Part shown: positions 11,765 through 23,263 of the stretch, piece by piece
Layout: the number at the start of each line of letters is the position of its first letter
How positions within the stretch are numbered: the first letter of the stretch is position 1
Assembly: GCA_015680685.1 (NCBI GenBank)
Contig: MNCI01008343.1
Span: 56,470-113,548 of the forward strand
Source of the DNA: Gnetum montanum
Lineage: Eukaryota > Streptophyta > Gnetopsida > Gnetales > Gnetaceae
Direction: 5' to 3'
DNA: 57,079 bases
The notes under the pieces: model-generated
Database searches by the model: none
The model's input: only the letters and a program-made list of their open reading frames with translations
Told to the model about the DNA's origin: nothing
Made by a program: the position numbers and the translations under genes

Positions 11765-14021
11765 TCAGCTTCTAGGCGTTGTTCCAAACCCAGAAGCAGG
11801 AGATTGTGGAAGGCATCTATCAGATTCACTTCCTGATGAACTCCCAGAATCAGAATCTGTCATATTGCAAATTGATAAATCAGAAACCATCAACATGATC
11901 TCCATGTAATTTAATTAACTCAACAGTAGCACACACTTACCACTAGACGAGGTCCCTGAATCAGTGCTCGAGCTACTTGAACTGCTAGATTTGCTAACAT
12001 GACCACCTTCCTTTTGGGACCTATCAAGCTGAATATTTTTCGGAGCATTGGCAAACCTCTCAACGTTAGTTTCCTCTTGACGATCTGCATCGACAAAATT
12101 CACTCAAAGCCATCCATTACATGTGTCTAGCTCAAACAACTAAGCCGCATGTTAAAGTCTTAACTTTGGTATTCAAAACAGAAAACTACATCTTGATACT
12201 GTACCTTTGTTGACATTGCCCACTATATCTTTTGTCATTCCTGGAAACTGTAGTGTGCAGAGTCAATAAACAGTATCAATACAAAAATGCTCAAAATATT
12301 TCAGAAAATTAAATATATGAATATAAATTGTTCTTTACCCTATCATTAGCAACGCTGTCGACTGCAGCACTTTGCATCTGACTTGCCAGAAGTGCTTTCT
12401 TCCTGATCTTACTCAAGCTTTTCTTGTAGTTAGTCACAAATCTGTCAAGCTCCCATAAAGTTTCCGTGTCAAAGCTGTCAATGTCAACTTCTATCTCTTC
12501 ATCATGCTGACAAAGAGATGGATTCCTTTTCTTTAAAATCTGAACTATAAGTTCCAATCTATCAGATGGCAGCTTCTGTAGTTCTAAACTAAGCTTCTGT
12601 TTTTCATCAAATGTCATTTCCCGTTTGTGTTGATCTCTGGCCTTGGGCTTTTTTAGTGTGGGCATCCTACTGGGATGCTGGATGGTTGACTTAGGCTTCA
12701 CATATGTACCTGGATGATGTTCCATAGGCTTCAAATTTTTCTTTAGGTCATGCACGGGAACTTTCTTGATGTTTGGAATAGTCCCTAAAGTGCGAATGTT
12801 CTCTATTCTCATGCTCATCTTTTTTTCAAGATGATCTTCAATAATTATTTTCCAGCGATCCTCAAACATTTGAAGCAATTGTTCAGCCATTACATATACC
12901 TCATGACCTTTAGGGTTGTAAGTCATGGCATTAAAAAATGTCAGTCTTACATCTTCAGCAAACTCTTCTGGTGAATTATAAAAATACTTCTCTACATTGG
13001 ACTTCACAGTACCCAGGTCCATGGGTTTTTTGATGACGGAGAAATAATCCTCAATACCAAGTGCTTTAGGATCAACTGGAGCATTAAATATCCAACCGTG
13101 CTTGTGCTTCATCAGCCTAGTGAGCAATGCAATACATTGCTTATAAACATCAGTAGGAAACGATGGCGGCAACAACATTTCTCTAGCATTGGATTTGGAC
13201 AGGGCCGATTTTTTGCTTCCTTTAGACTTTCTACTTTCAGGAGGTGGGAATTTTTCTTTCCCCAAAACAAACTCAGAATTGCGATAATAAGAGTTCGCCT
13301 TCGGCGTTCGCTTTTCCTTTTCTACGAAATCACCGGTGACCATTGATATGCTATGCTGTCGAACAATGCTACAATCTCTGTGAGCTTGTTTTGGGGTAAC
13401 AAGCCCACCAGAAGCCACCTCTGATGTGGCCTCTTTCCCCCCATTGGTTCGGATATCATTGCCTGAAAACTGAGATGCGCTATAGCTCGTATTGACACCG
13501 AAAGGTATGCCATTTGCCTTTAGTTCTAATTCTCTTGCTTCAAATTTTTTAAAAGCCCCACGAACCTGTTCTAATTCATTTGACAGTTTCTCCCTAAGCT
13601 CCCGTATTTGCTGCTTCGAACATCCTTCTAACTTAATCAAAATTCTTCCATCCAAATTATTGAAGCCTTTAGAATAAATATCCGTTATTACAGGGAGGCT
13701 GCTAGTTGTTTCATTATTTGGAGCATGCTCGAGATTAACTGGAGGGTTTAGGCTAATCTGATTTCCGTTTAAGCTCGTTGAACCGTCTGACGCGGGAGCA
13801 TCAATATTTCCATTGTTATTATCTGCTTCTTTCATCGGGTTTTCATTGTTATCCCTTCTTTCTTCATTGTTATCCCTACTTTCCTCAGCCACTGACTGTG
13901 AAGCATTTGAAGCTTGTTTCGCCTTAGAACCCTTGAAACTTTTCCTCATATAAACCTTGCTCACATCCCAGCGATTCCTTTGTCCAGAACCCTCGCACCC
14001 AACCATAGGTGCAGATGCCAT
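11765..14021 (-). CDS. GTE-type bromodomain/NET transcription factor (BET-like), 4 coding exons
   Basis: I predict coding exons 14021-12339, 12247-12205, 12084-11941 and 11856-11765, joined by GT-AG introns. The product has 653 residues. GTE proteins are nuclear chromatin readers: the bromodomain binds acetyl-lysine on histones and the NET domain binds partner proteins. An N-terminal basic segment contains KVYMRKSFKG. A conserved coiled segment lies at about 125-167. The bromodomain spans about 290-397, with shelf residues WIF at 310-312 and acetyl-lysine Asn369 in YNPKGHEVY. The NET domain spans about 466-545 (MTFDEKQKLS to LWELDRFV). An acidic, serine-rich C-terminus ends at residue 653. 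The start MASAP at 14021 is preferred over an upstream in-frame ATG at 14132, because a TTTTCAG acceptor at 14033-14035 places that ATG in a leader intron. Another ATG lies four bases upstream, out of frame. No frame breaks were seen. The family is clear; the exact GTE member is not. Confidence 0.93.
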
Positions 14022-14605
14022 GCATGAAAAATCTGAAAAGATACGATTCCGTAATATCAAGAATTTCGCTTCCAGAGACCAATAAGCAAACACAAAGCAC
14101 AAAACCGCAGAATCTCTAATGAACAAATACAAGTCCCCCAGAATTCCAGCTAAGAAAATCAGATCCGCATTTAAATCCTTAAGGATGCCATAATTAGAAA
14201 TCCCCGAAACAGAAAACGCACGCTTAATTCCTGCCCGCTAACAAAACAACAGTAGCATGCACGGCTCAGCTAAAACCCTAAAAACGTTTAAAACCCGGAA
14301 AAATACAAGGACACAAAAATCGTCCCGCCCAAACGTCGCGAATATCCAACTGGTGAGGGAAACAGCCAGAATTTCAAAAGAAAACTGCGGCGACAGCAGA
14401 GTGCTAGGGTTTCAAAAGAGGTCAAGGAAAACTCCAGCTATCATGCAAGCAACAACAAAAAGGAAAACGCGGCCGAAGAAGTAGTTTCGTACCGTGAATC
14501 AACACCAGATGCTGCAAAGCAGAGCATCAAAAACTTTCATCGGCTTAATCTTCTGACTGACTTCTCTCTTTCTTTATCTTTGTCCAGAATTTTAAGTTAG
14601 GGTTT
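14022..14605 (-). other. 5' leader of the GTE gene: UTR exon, leader intron, uORF, telo-boxes
   Basis: A leader exon ends at 14493 with donor ACG|GTACGAAAC. The intron (14492-14033) ends TTTTCAG, and 11 leader bases precede the start codon. The leader exon holds a 13-codon upstream ORF (14540-14499, first residues MKVFDALL) that ends two codons before the donor. Telo-box motifs AAACCCTAA occur at 14597-14605 (minus sense, near the presumed start of transcription) and at 14273-14281 (plus sense, in the intron). The transcription start is not directly visible, so whether the uORF is transcribed is inferred. Confidence 0.6.
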
Positions 14606-14900
14606 GGAGAGCAAGGCGAAAAAACCAGAGACGGGCAATAAACAACCAAACAGACGGTCAGTGGATATTCAGCTTTTGCGGGACGTGCGACAGAAACGGT
14701 ACCGCGAGCGGGCCTATGCGCTCATCCTACGGCCAGAACTTCTTTAAAAGACTCTGCCACGCACATATGTTTATCTTCTGTTGCCAATGGTGTAAGGCGG
14801 TGGCTGTGAATTTTGCTGCGAATCTCCTCCTCTCGTGTATAATTTTTAAAAAGATTAGTCATTGCAGTATGCCACGTGGCGTCGAATGATACCTCTACCT
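14606..14900 (-). promoter_or_regulatory. putative GTE promoter with a palindromic G-box
   Basis: This is a locally GC-richer stretch upstream of the leader exon. It contains the 10-bp palindrome GCCACGTGGC at 14871-14880, whose core CACGTG is the plant G-box bound by bZIP and bHLH factors. No clear TATA box at a convincing distance was seen. Assignment rests on position and motif only. Confidence 0.45.
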
Positions 14901-16309
14901 GCTCTCTATTTACAGTAGCGCTAACTGCGCTTAGTTGCCGTGCATGCGAGGTATCTTATTTCCTTGGAATTATCGAACGTTCCAGACTTCGTCCATGCAT
15001 TGTTGGGGGTCCAAGTGCTTGAGTTGTGCGTCCGAACGCAATGGGTATGTATTTCTGTATCAATGTTTAATTAATGTTTACATAGGCAAAATTTTCGGCA
15101 AAATACTAAGGTACAGCAAACATTCATCACGGGTTGGTAAAGTTAACACTTATGCATGGTAGTGGTCATTGTTGTTATTAAGTCTTTGGTAGTGTCTATG
15201 GCAACATATCTTTCATGGTATTTAGGCTTTAATAAGTTAAATTGATAGAGATTCAACTTGTTCTGGGGCATGAGCTTTTGGGAACTTTTGTCTTCGAAAC
15301 ATTTTTTAAATTTTTTAGTTTACCATAAATAAAGCAAAGGTTGGATGATGGGATTTTGTCCCATAGACAAAGTTTATTAGCTTTTTAGTTGGAAAGGAAG
15401 TAAATTCTCTTAGTTTGTGCTAGGCATATTGTTAACTCAATATGTTATTTTGTGACGAACTTGAGGCTCTAGGTCTTCCTTAATCAAGGACTTGGGATAA
15501 GAGACGTCATGAGATATCAAACATGAACCATGGGGGTACTCATCCAAAATGACTTGCATAGTGATTGAATGTGTACCGGGAGCAAAGTTTTTGTTGTTTA
15601 CAAACCATGTTCTAATGGCACCACAACAAGCAATCATAACCTATTGCAGGTGTATAGATCTGAGAATGTCTTTTAATAGACATCTTGTCCCATTGCAACC
15701 ATAAAATTGCACCAAGAGCAAAGTTTCTGTTGTTTACAGACCATGTTATGATGGTAGTGCAATAATCCCATAATCACTAAAAATATCATTGTTAAAAAAA
15801 AGAGAGAGAAAAGAATTATTCACTAATAAAGTGTGTTGGATGCTAAGCTCTCTCTTGTGTTCATGACCACAAAATAAGGTTATTATGTTGATGCATAAAG
15901 AGTTTCCATCAACAACAATTACTTTTAGTAGAGGAAGACTATGTATTTTTGANCGCAGTGATCCCAGTTTTTGACGAAGTCTCATTGCGAGCTTGAGTGC
16001 GAGTTGCAATTGCCTTGGAGTTCACTCTATTGAAGTTTGGCACCTACGATGGAGTGCGGCTTGTAGTTTACTACATTTTGGAATTCATGTTTTTTGGTTT
16101 CAAACGATGCGGACACTTGCGACTTGCAATGTGCCACACTATAATGTTAATTTCTTGGATTATAGAATAGTGCGGCTAAGTGTGACCCTCGGTTTGACAA
16201 ATGCAATGAGATGCAACCTACAGTTGGTCACAACTCTGAAATTTTTCATTGTCGCGTTGCGAAGTTGCGACTCGTAGTCAATCGTAACCTGATTAAAACA
16301 TGTAAAAAT
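14901..16309. other. intergenic DNA, no gene recognised
   Basis: Only short ORFs without domain resemblance. A single ambiguous base lies at 15953. No LTR or coding remnant was identified. Confidence 0.5.
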
Positions 16310-16437
16310 AAAAGTATGTTTTATAAAACAAAAAAAAACCATTCTATATTGCAAAGCACCGTAGGACACATCCAAAAGTATGTTTTATAAAACAAAAAAA
16401 AACCATTCTATATTGCAAAGCACCGTAGGACACATCC
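16310..16437. repeat. 64-bp tandem duplication
   Basis: Units 16310-16373 and 16374-16437 are essentially identical, each starting AAAAGTATGTTTTATAAAAC and ending CACATCC. The near-perfect identity suggests a recent duplication, or an assembly slip. Confidence 0.9.
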
Positions 16438-16986
16438 AAGAGTTGAAGCTAGCTTCCATAATGCGCATAACTACCAATCTCTTGTTTTGATGCATTTTTC
16501 TTCTTGGACTTCTTATTGCACGTTGTTGCAATTAAAATTGGGGCACCCTTGTTGTTTTGTTTTTAGAGAAGATTAAACATTTTATTGATAAGCTCTAGGT
16601 TTTTGGTGTTTTCCTTGGCATTCTAATACTTTTTATGTAGTGTTCCAAGCGTTTTTTGTGATTTGAATTTTGTATGCAACCAGGTTTTTGTGTTTTCTTT
16701 TAGAAGCTTCTTGTTCTTACTTAATACAAAGTTAGAAACTAAGATAAGGATATCTCCTAAAGAAAGATAATGCTAGGGTATAAGGATGAGCAATGAGAAT
16801 TATAATTTTATTACTAAGGGGCATTATGTTTTATTGTAGCTATCTTGGTTTGTAAATAGTGCAACATCAAATTGGGCTTTCTCTAAGCTAGAGTTGGGAA
16901 AACAATAATTTCAACTTAAATATTACTTAATAGTATGGGATAGTATCAAGATAATTCCATGTGTATTCTTTATGCACTACATTTAT
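16438..16986. other. intergenic DNA flanking E4
   Basis: AT-rich sequence up to the target duplication of element E4. No gene was recognised. Confidence 0.5.
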
Positions 16987-16991
16987 GCTAC

Positions 16992-18804
16992 TGATGAATC
17001 GTGATTTGCCAGGCCTTGATATCGGATTTGCGATATCGGATCCACAATATCGGGTACGCAATATCGTAGCCTGGATAATGATATTGAATACACGATATTG
17101 TGATTCCTGTGTAGGTCTATAAATATAGCATTCAAGCGCACAAGAAGGGGAGTCAGTTGATAAGTCTTAGGGTAAAGTCTTTTTATCAGTTTTTAGTTAG
17201 TTTCTAGTTCCTTCCCCAGTGCATGCATGCAGTGTGATGATTGTAATTGTACGGAACCTTTGTTCGAGTGTGATGTACTTGGACACACACACAACTGGCA
17301 ATAAAGATCAAGATTACTCCATCATTGCAACATTCACTTAGCTTTTAACTATTTAATTATTGATTATTATTTATTGTGTTCTTAGTTAATATTTCTCTTA
17401 TCTTCATTTACCATTTTTGTTATCAAATGCGAAATGAGTATATCTTAATCACAAACATTCAAGTGTAACTACTTGGTAACTTAGTAGTGTCTCTAGTAGT
17501 GCTTTGAGTAATGTGCGCTTGGTAATCCTAGAAGTAGCACATGAAGTCCAAGATGCGTACAGATGATTAAGGATAGATACTTGATGAGACACGATATGCA
17601 CAAGCCGCGATATTGCATCCCCTGTGATATCGCGTACGCGATATCGTGGTCTGCCGCCAAATCTATAAATAAGAAGCGGCACTCCCCTCATTTGTCATCC
17701 TAGGCTAGAAGTAGCGAAGCTCTGGCGGATTGATCACCCCAGAGATAGAATATTTTCCATGTGCCCACAGTAGGAGTCCCCCAAGTCAACGGTTCTTTAT
17801 TCGAGCAGCTTTGTACCTGAACACAAGTTGTGTATAGCAATAAAGATGAGCTTTGTGGATAAACCTTGCAGTACATGGATAGGTTTATTTAATGTTATTT
17901 ATTGCTTTCCTAGTAGCGCGGCATGAGTACGACTTGGTTACAAGCATTGACGAATGTGTACGGCTAGCCAAGGAATCGGCTACTCATCGCGATTAGACTT
18001 TCTCACCCTTATCTCCTAGAACGTGGGACAAGTACGACTTGATTACGAGCATCTACGAATGTGTACGGCTAGTCAAGGAATCGGCTGCTTGTCACACTTA
18101 GGCTAGTTAGGTGCCTCAGTACGACCGCTTCGAGCATGTGCGTTACGTGTGGTAATCCCAGTAACGATTAGCGTTTGGTAGCCACAGTTGCACAGTTCAG
18201 GGTGTGTACGATAAGTGGGAACGGATGCTGACGCTAGGACTTAGCGTTGTAGTTAGAGTTAGTTTTAGTCTCTCAACCCTTCACCCCTTAGCATAGGAGA
18301 TAAACCAGAAAAGACCAAAAAAAGCATATACCTCGGACTTACTTAACCAAACACCATGACAACAACAAGTAAGTCTGGGAAGACAATGATTAATTAACCC
18401 CAAGTGTTCCTTGCGGTGTTTAGGCATTTAGTCTGCGGAGTTCGACCGGATCACGTGTGCTACACTCGTTTCATATGGTTGAGTGTAGGGGTACCTCGCC
18501 ACTCATCAATGCTCATCGCACTTAGGCTAGTTTAGACTTTGTTTCCTATTGCTTGTTAGTTTAATCAAGATTATGTTCAATTGTCTCTATGAGTAGCATA
18601 ATATTAGAAACCACATCATACACCTCACTTTGGGCTAAACCATATGTGATAAAGCAAATACTAGTCCAGGTGGGAAGATAGCGAACTGCGATCAATGTGT
18701 AACTATCTAGGTGCCCTAACTAGTCCATTTGCAGAGTTCAACCGAATTGTGCGTACACACTCATATTTGTATGGTTGAGTGTAAGGATACCTCGCCGCTC
18801 ATCA
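16992..18804 (+). repeat. E4 5' LTR, split by a nested solo LTR
   Basis: The LTR begins TGATGAATCGTG and ends CGCTCATCA. Removing the nested unit and its duplication leaves about 880 bp, matching the 3' LTR (867 bp). U3 carries several GATATC-type boxes (about 17030-17100), then TATAAATA in CTATAAATATAGC (about 17118-17131). The subfamily differs from the TGATGAGACGCG type in U3 and R but shares termini and layout. Confidence 0.92.
17582..18508 (+). repeat. solo LTR nested in the E4 5' LTR
   Basis: A 927-bp LTR (TGATGAGACACG to CTCATCA) sits inside the E4 LTR. It is flanked by ATACT (17577-17581) and ATGCT (18509-18513), a 5-bp duplication with one substitution. The uninterrupted E4 3' LTR reads GGATGCTCATC at the same site, confirming the insertion point. 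It carries a perfect U3 dyad at 17626-17645 and two copies of the LTR repeat module. Confidence 0.95.
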
Positions 18805-18805
18805 T

Positions 18806-18823
18806 TGGCACTGTTGCCAGGGA
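18806..18823 (+). other. E4 primer-binding site (tRNA-Asp type)
   Basis: TGGCACTGTTGCCAGGGA starts two bases after the LTR. It differs from the perfect E3 PBS, which is complementary to the 3' end of plant tRNA-Asp, by three transitions of the deamination type. Confidence 0.85.
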
Positions 18824-18936
18824 CGGTGCTAGTTATCTAGAATAGTTATATATTCCAAGATCGCTGTAACGAAGCATTAACGACATATCTTTTAGAAAGA
18901 AACTAATTGCAAATAAGTCATACACAATTCACAACA

Positions 18937-21296
18937 ATGTCTCTCTTACAAGACTATGATAACGCAATAACTAGTGAGGCAATTCATTGGAGAACCAATG
19001 AAATATATGACGATGGAGAAGTTTGGAGTACTCAATCTTATGTAGGAGTTTCATATGTTCATGGACACCCCAACAATACTCAAGAACTCTTGTCATCCAA
19101 CCCAAACACCTTTAGTGAGGATGGGACATCCCATAGAACAAGGGGGTCTGTAAGGCCTAGGAACTTCTCAATAGTTAACAAGAATTTATTCAGGGATGAT
19201 TGGGAGACTTACAAAAGTCATGACAAGTCTTCTAGTTCTTTCTCTTCCTCTACACCTTCAATGTCAGGTTGTGATATGGATGATCATTTCTCAAGGGGTT
19301 GGTGTAGAAATAGAAATCGAACCAACAGGCAAAGCTAAGAACGCCAACATGAACAAAGACAACATTGTCCCAACTCACCAACTCATAACCTACTTAGTGA
19401 TGATGAACCCCTGCTAGCTAGTAAGAGCCTAATGCATATACAAGAGGTTGTTCAAATATCCTACATTCATTGTAAGGAAAGCTAACTACCCAGGCTTGAT
19501 TTAAACAACTTTCCCAAGTTTTCAAAAGGCTATGATTTAGATCCGCAACATCATTTACAAGTCTTCTACGATGCATGCACATGGAATAAGATTGATAATG
19601 GGTGGCAAAGACCTAAGCTCTTTCCTATGACACTCGTTGGACAAGCAAAAGTATGGTATAGGTCTTTAAAACCAAAATCAATTCAATGTTGGCTGACAAT
19701 GGTAGAACTCTTCAATGAAAGATATCAAACTTGTGCAAGAGTGTCAACCTTGAGGAGACAAATCCAAGAATGAAAACAAGGGCAACATGAACCCTTGGGC
19801 ATTGCCTTGGAAAGATATTTTTCATTATTAAGCAAATGTCCAGGCCATGGGTTCTCCAAGGAAAGGCTAATGTACCACATCATGGATGGGCTTTGTAATA
19901 AAACAAGGGAGACCTTAGGGATGTATGCCCTAGGTCAACTATATAAACTACAAACCCACCAATTCCAAGAGCTTATCAAGTGAGCAGCAAAAGAAGAAGG
20001 AGACATTGCTAAATGGGAGAATGTTGAGAAATCTCAACAGGACCAAGATCTCAAAATAACAAAGATCCATGAAGAGGAGAAATCAACTCACCTCACGGAG
20101 GTGAAATCATCCTTGCCAATACTACAATCACTAGAGGAAATTGAGGCAAAGATCAATAAGATGATGGAATGGGTACATGAAAGATGCAGAGAATATGCCA
20201 ACATTATTAGAGATGGAACCATGCACAATCACTCTAACAAACATGACAAATGGAGGATGCCAAACTGAGAAACAAGATAGAACACCACTTGACAGTTGGA
20301 AAGAAGGGTTGAAGACAGTAAGGATAGGGGCTCAACTGCCAGTCATAAATATCAATGCAATGTTTGTTTGTACGATCACCCCCTAAAAGTCAATGCCCAC
20401 TATTGTCACATTTACATGAGCATTGGGGAGGAATGCTACATCCAGATTTCGTATAAAAGTACTATGTTCAACCGCAGTGGCAGAAACCTCAATCGTGGGG
20501 GAGGCCACTGCCAAACAGACCACACCATTCATATCCCCTGACACCAAATGTCTATTATGTTCAACATCCTATTTCCCCAACTGGATCAGCATCCTCTACT
20601 TCACCTTATCGTTATCATTCTCTTGAGTACTATCAACCCATGTTCTCTCCCACAAGATCACCACCTCATCTTTCTTACACTTCTCCTTGCCCTCAATATT
20701 CTCATTCTTTGCCTCCTTCTACGTCATCACCAGTAGCACCAAAAGGTTTTGCAACATAGCACCAACCCATGAACGTTACTTGTGCTGCTACTATCAATAG
20801 TAGTGGAGGTCCTCCACAATGTTGAAAGCTTCCTTTCTTTAGGCATGACTATAGAAAGAGACAGCATGGTTCTAAAACCACTACATTCACCAACTTAGCA
20901 CGAGTCTAGTGTTGTAATGCATCTTTCCCCTTGAACTTAACACCTCCTATTACCTTATCCGAGCCATTAGTCAACACTCCAACAACCATGCACCCTAATG
21001 AACATAACCATGTAGGGAGACATATTGATCCTTGCATACCATCTTACAATCATAGGTTCCATAGTGGGTCAACTCCTTATCACATGACCACATCTTATAA
21101 TTTTCCCCACTATGCCTACTTCAAGCAAGTCTATGAATCCCAATTTGAGTACATTCCGGCCACCACATCAAAAGACACCCAATGGTTTGGATATGATTGT
21201 ACCCCAATGTTTTCAACATGCCTAGATCTAGATTTTCCATTTATTAATTCTAGCCATGCTCAAAGGTTTAGTCATGGGGGATACCCTCCATTCTAA
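18937..21296 (+). pseudogene. E4 gag remnant
   Basis: The reading frame starts at ATG 18937 after a leader of about 110 bases and is broken by several stops and at least one frameshift. Aligned by eye with E3 Gag, the core is clear: FPKFSKGYDLDPQHHLQ, KLFPMTLVGQAKVWYRSL, ELFNERYQT, and CPGHGFSKERL with MDGLCNKTRETLG. This is the Ty3-type Gag capsid region (retrotrans_gag), which would package element RNA in cytoplasmic particles. Further on comes a zinc-knuckle-like CNVCLYDH, then in another frame a proline/tyrosine-rich tail (YYVQHPISPT) like that of E1-E3. Stops are largely TAG, TAA or TGA where relatives have Gln, Arg or Trp. The last segment (20931-21296) is open to a stop after YPPF. Confidence 0.85.
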
Positions 21297-22700
21297 TAAG
21301 CAAAATTAGTAAATGTTTTTTCTTTTCTTTGATTCTACAATTTTTTGTTTTCTAATTTTTCACTTTTCAAATTATTGTTCTTACATTTTTGTGGGTAATC
21401 TCATCTATGAATAAAATACTCATGTGACTCATTGGTTGAGGTGTTGTTCTATGCTATCAAGTCACAAGGGACTAATTATTTGGATAGTGAGTCTATCCAT
21501 TCTATTAATAAGCGGTTTTACTCTGGGTACAATGATATTCTTATTATCATTAAGGCTTAAAGTAACTTTGTACTTATTATGCTTAGAGTGAAAAATGATA
21601 GACTAAGAGGGAATGGCTAGGGTGTGACATTAAGGAAACTTGTGGATTCTCTTTGGTAACATCAGTAGGTGCTATCCTGCAACTTGGTTGTACTAAAATC
21701 CTTATAGATCTAACGAAAATGGGAGTAAGAGTAATAATGACACTCAATAAAGAAACTCAATGTTGTTCAAGAGGGTCCCATTTGAAAGACATGCACCCAT
21801 GCCTAAAAGTTGGTGGCTTCTCTAAAACACTGTTGGAAAAAAAGATAAAAAAAGTGTCAAAGTGGCTAGACGAAGAAAAAGAAAAGAAAGAAGAAAAAAA
21901 AGGGAATAACAAAGCAAAGATCAAGAAAAATGTGCTGCGAAAAAATTCCAATTCACTCCTCCCTTGCCCAAAATGCCAAGTGATTGTATGCCTTACTGCT
22001 ATGATGCTCTTATGGGTGTTCATCATTGGATAAAACAATGTGATGTCACTGATCAAGGCATGAACTTGGTCTTGATTTTGAAGTGACAGGCTAATGATAC
22101 ATTAATCACGCCCCACACTCAGGATTCATTGTGCCTAGAGTAAGTTACCTTGTGTCCCAATTTTGGTAATCCCTTTTACAATTCGTTTCACCTTGTTGTC
22201 CAAGTATTTCTAACTTGTGTCTTGTGTGGCATAGAACCCATACCTCATCATGACAGTATTTAACATGTGTGTGTTTTGTTGCATTGGTGTGGATTGAATT
22301 TAACCCTTTTGGTGCCTATAGACATTTTAAGGTGTGGTTACATAAAGGCATGATAGGTAGGAACCTACTATGGGGAGGACCTACTTACATAACTTTTGTA
22401 ACTTGCACTCATTGCACATCACCACATCACCTTATAACCTTCGAGTACTACATTGCTAAAGTTATCCTTTCCTTTATCATCATTTTAATTCACTTGTTCC
22501 TATGTACCACTACATGTCCTTTTTCCTCACTCCATTTACGAGCTTCATTGTAAAATTCCACTTCATTACACTTTTGATGCCTTTAGGTCTACACAATGTT
22601 ACCCTACATCTTTCAAATTTACCTTAAACCCTTCATTTTTGGCCTTGGAAATTCAAAAAAATTATCAATTCTACCAAGTACCCTATTTCAAAAGGGATGT
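21297..22700 (+). other. E4 spacer where pol would be expected
   Basis: No protease, RT or integrase motif was found in any frame. The longest ORF (21653-22033, 126 residues) has a lysine/glutamate-rich stretch (about residues 62-95) and no recognised family. The pol region was either lost or replaced. Confidence 0.5.
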
Positions 22701-22762
22701 GATATCGGGTCTGATGCGATATCAGGTCTGTGCTAGTGTGGACACGATATCGCGTCTATAAA
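22701..22762 (+). promoter_or_regulatory. E4 internal promoter-like module resembling LTR U3
   Basis: Three GATATC boxes (22701-22706, 22718-22723, 22746-22751) are followed by TATAAA at 22757-22762. This is the arrangement seen in the LTR promoters of this window, especially E2's LTR. The bases after it (TTCATGCAAGGGGAGTTG) loosely resemble E4 LTR sequence downstream of its TATA box. The module is about 7.5 kb from either E4 LTR promoter in function order and sits just before the extra ORF. Promoter activity is inferred. Confidence 0.55.
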
Positions 22763-23031
22763 ATATATATATATATGAACCCCTCCACGTGCGTCAATGT
22801 CATTTTCCACTATTCATGCAAGGGGAGTTGTTGCAATTTTCTTCTATGAATTCTCATGCTCTAAGCACCTATCATTCAAACATCAATATCTTGCTCATTA
22901 ATGCTTCGATTCTCATTCCAGTTGAACCTGCTTAAACTCGGAGTGTTTAACTTAGTCGTGAGGGAAGGGTATGCTCCAAGTTGCATGTAGTTTTTTCAAA
23001 ATTCGTCATTGCCTGAAGGATATCATAAAGG

Positions 23032-23263
23032 GTAAGTGACCTTAAGAAATGCTAAAAACATATGCTAAATTAATTTTATTTCTTCACGTAGACCATGAAA
23101 ATTATTTTTTGGAGTCACTTAATCAAATTGGGCTTGATATCAAAACTTTTAGGGGAATATTTGTGAAAATTTCTAACTTTGAAATAATACTAGGCAATAA
23201 ATGAATGTGTTAAATGCAATGAGTAAGGTCTAAATCAAATTTTGTAAGTGACCTTACTAACAG
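23032..23263 (+). other. candidate intron in the E4 extra-ORF transcript
   Basis: A donor GGTAAGTGAC at 23031-23040 and an acceptor CTTACTAACAG ending at 23263 bound 232 AT-rich bases. CTTACTAAC is a good branch-site match, though close to the acceptor. The open frame of the extra ORF begins directly after the acceptor. The upstream exon is not open in phase, so it would be untranslated or decayed. Confidence 0.35.

Noticed and set aside
12309-12338. Ending of the GTE protein at the first in-frame stop (VKNNLYSYI)
   Set aside because: These codons follow a consensus donor AGG|GTAAAG; three further exons join in phase and give a typical serine-rich GTE tail.
14022-14132. Upstream in-frame start giving a 607-codon first exon for the GTE gene
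   Set aside because: The extra residues fall upstream of a strong TTTTCAG acceptor and lack family resemblance; the segment is best read as leader intron.
21757-22056. 99-codon Phe/Ser-rich minus-strand ORF in E4
   Set aside because: Antisense of a lysine-rich, AAG/GAA-rich stretch; low complexity explains it.
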